DNA of 15,860 nt from Pelotomaculum sp. UBA4789 (GTDB taxonomy: Bacteria; Bacillota; Desulfotomaculia; Desulfotomaculales; Pelotomaculaceae): assembly GCA_002402945.1 (NCBI GenBank), contig DHGV01000087.1, positions 1 to 15,860 on the forward strand, given 5' to 3'. Positions 14,996 through 15,860 of the stretch are shown in pieces (within the stretch, counting starts at the first letter, position 1; each line of letters starts with the position of its first letter). The translations under genes were made by a program, and so were the position numbers. The notes under the pieces were generated by a model. That model saw only the letters and a list, made by a program, of their open reading frames with translations, was not told the origin of the DNA and searched no databases.

Positions 14996-15022
14996 AAAAA
15001 ACAATGAAGACGGGGGTTTATA

Positions 15023-15472
15023 ATGGAACGGACATATCTTATGGTTAAACCTGATGGCGTGCAGCGCGGGCTGGCCGGAGAAATCATCACGCGGTTTGAG
15101 AAGAAAGGGTTCAAAATCGCTGCGCTGAAGATGCTCCGGATCAGCAGGGAACTGGCCGAAAAGCACTACGGCGAGCATATGGGCAAACCCTTTTTCGAGA
15201 AACTGGTCGGATTTATTACCAGCGGCCCGGTGGTGGCCATGGTTATCGAGGGCAAGGACGCTGTCAGCGCGGCGCGGGAAATGATGGGGGCGACGGATCC
15301 CCTGAAAGCGCTGCCCGGCACCATCAGGGGCAGCTACGGCATAGATATCGGCCGCAATGTCATCCATGGTTCCGATTCCCCGGAGAGCGCCCAAAGGGAG
15401 ATAGCCCTGTTCTTTAAAAAAGAAGAACTGAACGATTACAGCCGGGAAGTCGATTGCTGGATTTACGAGTAA
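15023..15472 (+). CDS. ndk: Nucleoside diphosphate kinase
   Basis: Ndk balances nucleoside triphosphate pools by passing the terminal phosphate of ATP to other NDPs through a phosphohistidine. The 149-residue length is normal. Visible are the N-terminal MVKPDGVQRGLAGEI (7-21), the Kpn-loop region around GATDPLKALPGTIRG (89-103), and the active-site NVIHGSDS with catalytic His115. The ATG at 15023 has a G-rich ribosome site (GGGGG 15012-15016) six bases upstream. The ftsH terminator is immediately upstream, and no promoter is recognisable in the 27 bases between them, so how it is transcribed is unclear. A hairpin follows the gene. Confidence 0.98.
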   Translation: MERTYLMVKPDGVQRGLAGEIITRFEKKGFKIAALKMLRISRELAEKHYGEHMGKPFFEKLVGFITSGPVVAMVIEGKDAVSAAREMMGATDPLKALPGTIRGSYGIDIGRNVIHGSDSPESAQREIALFFKKEELNDYSREVDCWIYE

Positions 15473-15502
15473 CAATTAAATTTGCGGCAAAAAGAAAAGC
15501 GG

Positions 15503-15534
15503 GGAGAGAATAGATGTAAATATTCTCTCCTTTT
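15503..15534 (+). terminator. Terminator after ndk
   Basis: GGAGAGAATA (15503-15512) pairs with TATTCTCTCC (15521-15530) across an eight-base loop, followed by TTTT (15531-15534). The ten-base stem is perfect but the T run is short. Confidence 0.75.
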
Positions 15535-15654
15535 AAATACCCTTGAAAAGATAAAATAAATAAACTTTTCTATGTCTTAAATGAAATACACAAAATTACA
15601 TATAAATTGTTGTATTATAAAGATAAAACCCAAAGTGAAGGGAGAGTAATATAT

Positions 15655-15860
15655 ATGCCTTACGACCCTACCAGGATGAAGGACTATGAAATCGCAGAGG
15701 CTGCGGGAAAAAACATGCCTGCGCCGTCTGACTGGCAGGAAAGGCTGGGCCTGGAAAAAGACGAAGTTATCCCGTACGGCAGGATCTGCAAGCTCGACAG
15801 CATGAAAATTATCAGGCGGCTTTCAGACCGGCCGGACGGCAAGTACATAAATGTCACCGC
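15655..15860 (+). CDS. fhs: Formate-tetrahydrofolate ligase (3' partial)
   Basis: Fhs makes 10-formyl-tetrahydrofolate from formate, THF and ATP; it is the first methyl-branch step of the Wood-Ljungdahl pathway and also feeds purine synthesis. Only 68 codons are visible before the window ends. They show MKDYEIAEAAGKNMP, then ERLGLEKDEVIPYGR, and RPDGKYINVT, which in this family leads directly into the ATP-binding TPTPLGEGKTT loop, expected just beyond the window edge. ATG 15655 has AAGGGAG at 15638-15644, about ten bases upstream. The 120 bases upstream are very AT-rich and include TATTAT (15613-15618) without a clear -35. The ndk terminator isolates it from ndk, so it should have its own promoter. 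The visible part cannot show whether the enzyme works in acetogenesis, syntrophic oxidation or only biosynthesis. Confidence 0.87.
   Translation, partial: MPYDPTRMKDYEIAEAAGKNMPAPSDWQERLGLEKDEVIPYGRICKLDSMKIIRRLSDRPDGKYINVT

Overview
The window looks like a chromosomal core region of a Gram-positive, low-to-mid GC Firmicute, most likely a clostridial member of the Peptococcaceae / Desulfotomaculum-Pelotomaculum type. The evidence is the gene order mfd - parvulin lipoprotein - yabN/mazG - hup - rqcP - divIC - yabR (S1) - tilS - ftsH, strong GGAGG-type ribosome binding sites, frequent GTG and TTG starts, an SLH-domain S-layer protein, and the N-terminus of a formate-tetrahydrofolate ligase of the type seen in acetogens and syntrophs. 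Placement below the phylum is inference. All supported genes lie on the + strand. No rRNA, tRNA, insertion sequence, prophage or CRISPR array was seen.

Layout. 1-2649 is the C-terminal three quarters of mfd (transcription-repair coupling). 2728-3696 is a parvulin foldase lipoprotein with its own near-consensus promoter. 3708-5207 is the YabN/MazG fusion, followed by a hairpin terminator. 5292-5883 holds HU and RqcP, closed by a strong terminator. 6041-8037 is a less conserved insert: an unrecognised 109-residue acidic protein and a 451-residue secreted S-layer-type protein, each followed by a terminator-like hairpin. 8065-8844 holds a very strong promoter with three AAAATATT boxes, a small sigma-region-4-like HTH protein and divIC, whose coding regions overlap. 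8872-9362 is an S1-domain gene with a near-perfect promoter and its own terminator. 9384-11509 holds a Ppx/GppA phosphatase overlapped by an MFS transporter. 11643-13058 is tilS; 13130-14959 is ftsH with its own promoter and a strong terminator. 15023-15472 is ndk, and 15655 to the end is the start of fhs.

The genes mostly serve information processing and envelope housekeeping: repair (Mfd), nucleotide hygiene and supply (MazG, Ndk), nucleoid (HU), ribosome rescue (RqcP), tRNA decoding (TilS), division (DivIC), protein quality control (PrsA-like foldase, FtsH) and cell wall surface (S-layer protein).

The most notable feature is what is missing. In Bacillus subtilis the same stretch also carries spoVT, yabM, yabP, yabQ, spoIIE and hprT. 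None of these is present here, and their positions are closed up or filled with other genes. This suggests either a lineage that has lost sporulation or a rearranged cluster. I found no clearly new multi-gene system. The best leads are this pattern, the HTH-divIC unit with its unusual promoter, the orphan 109-residue protein, and the S-layer leader with an extra Shine-Dalgarno-like element.
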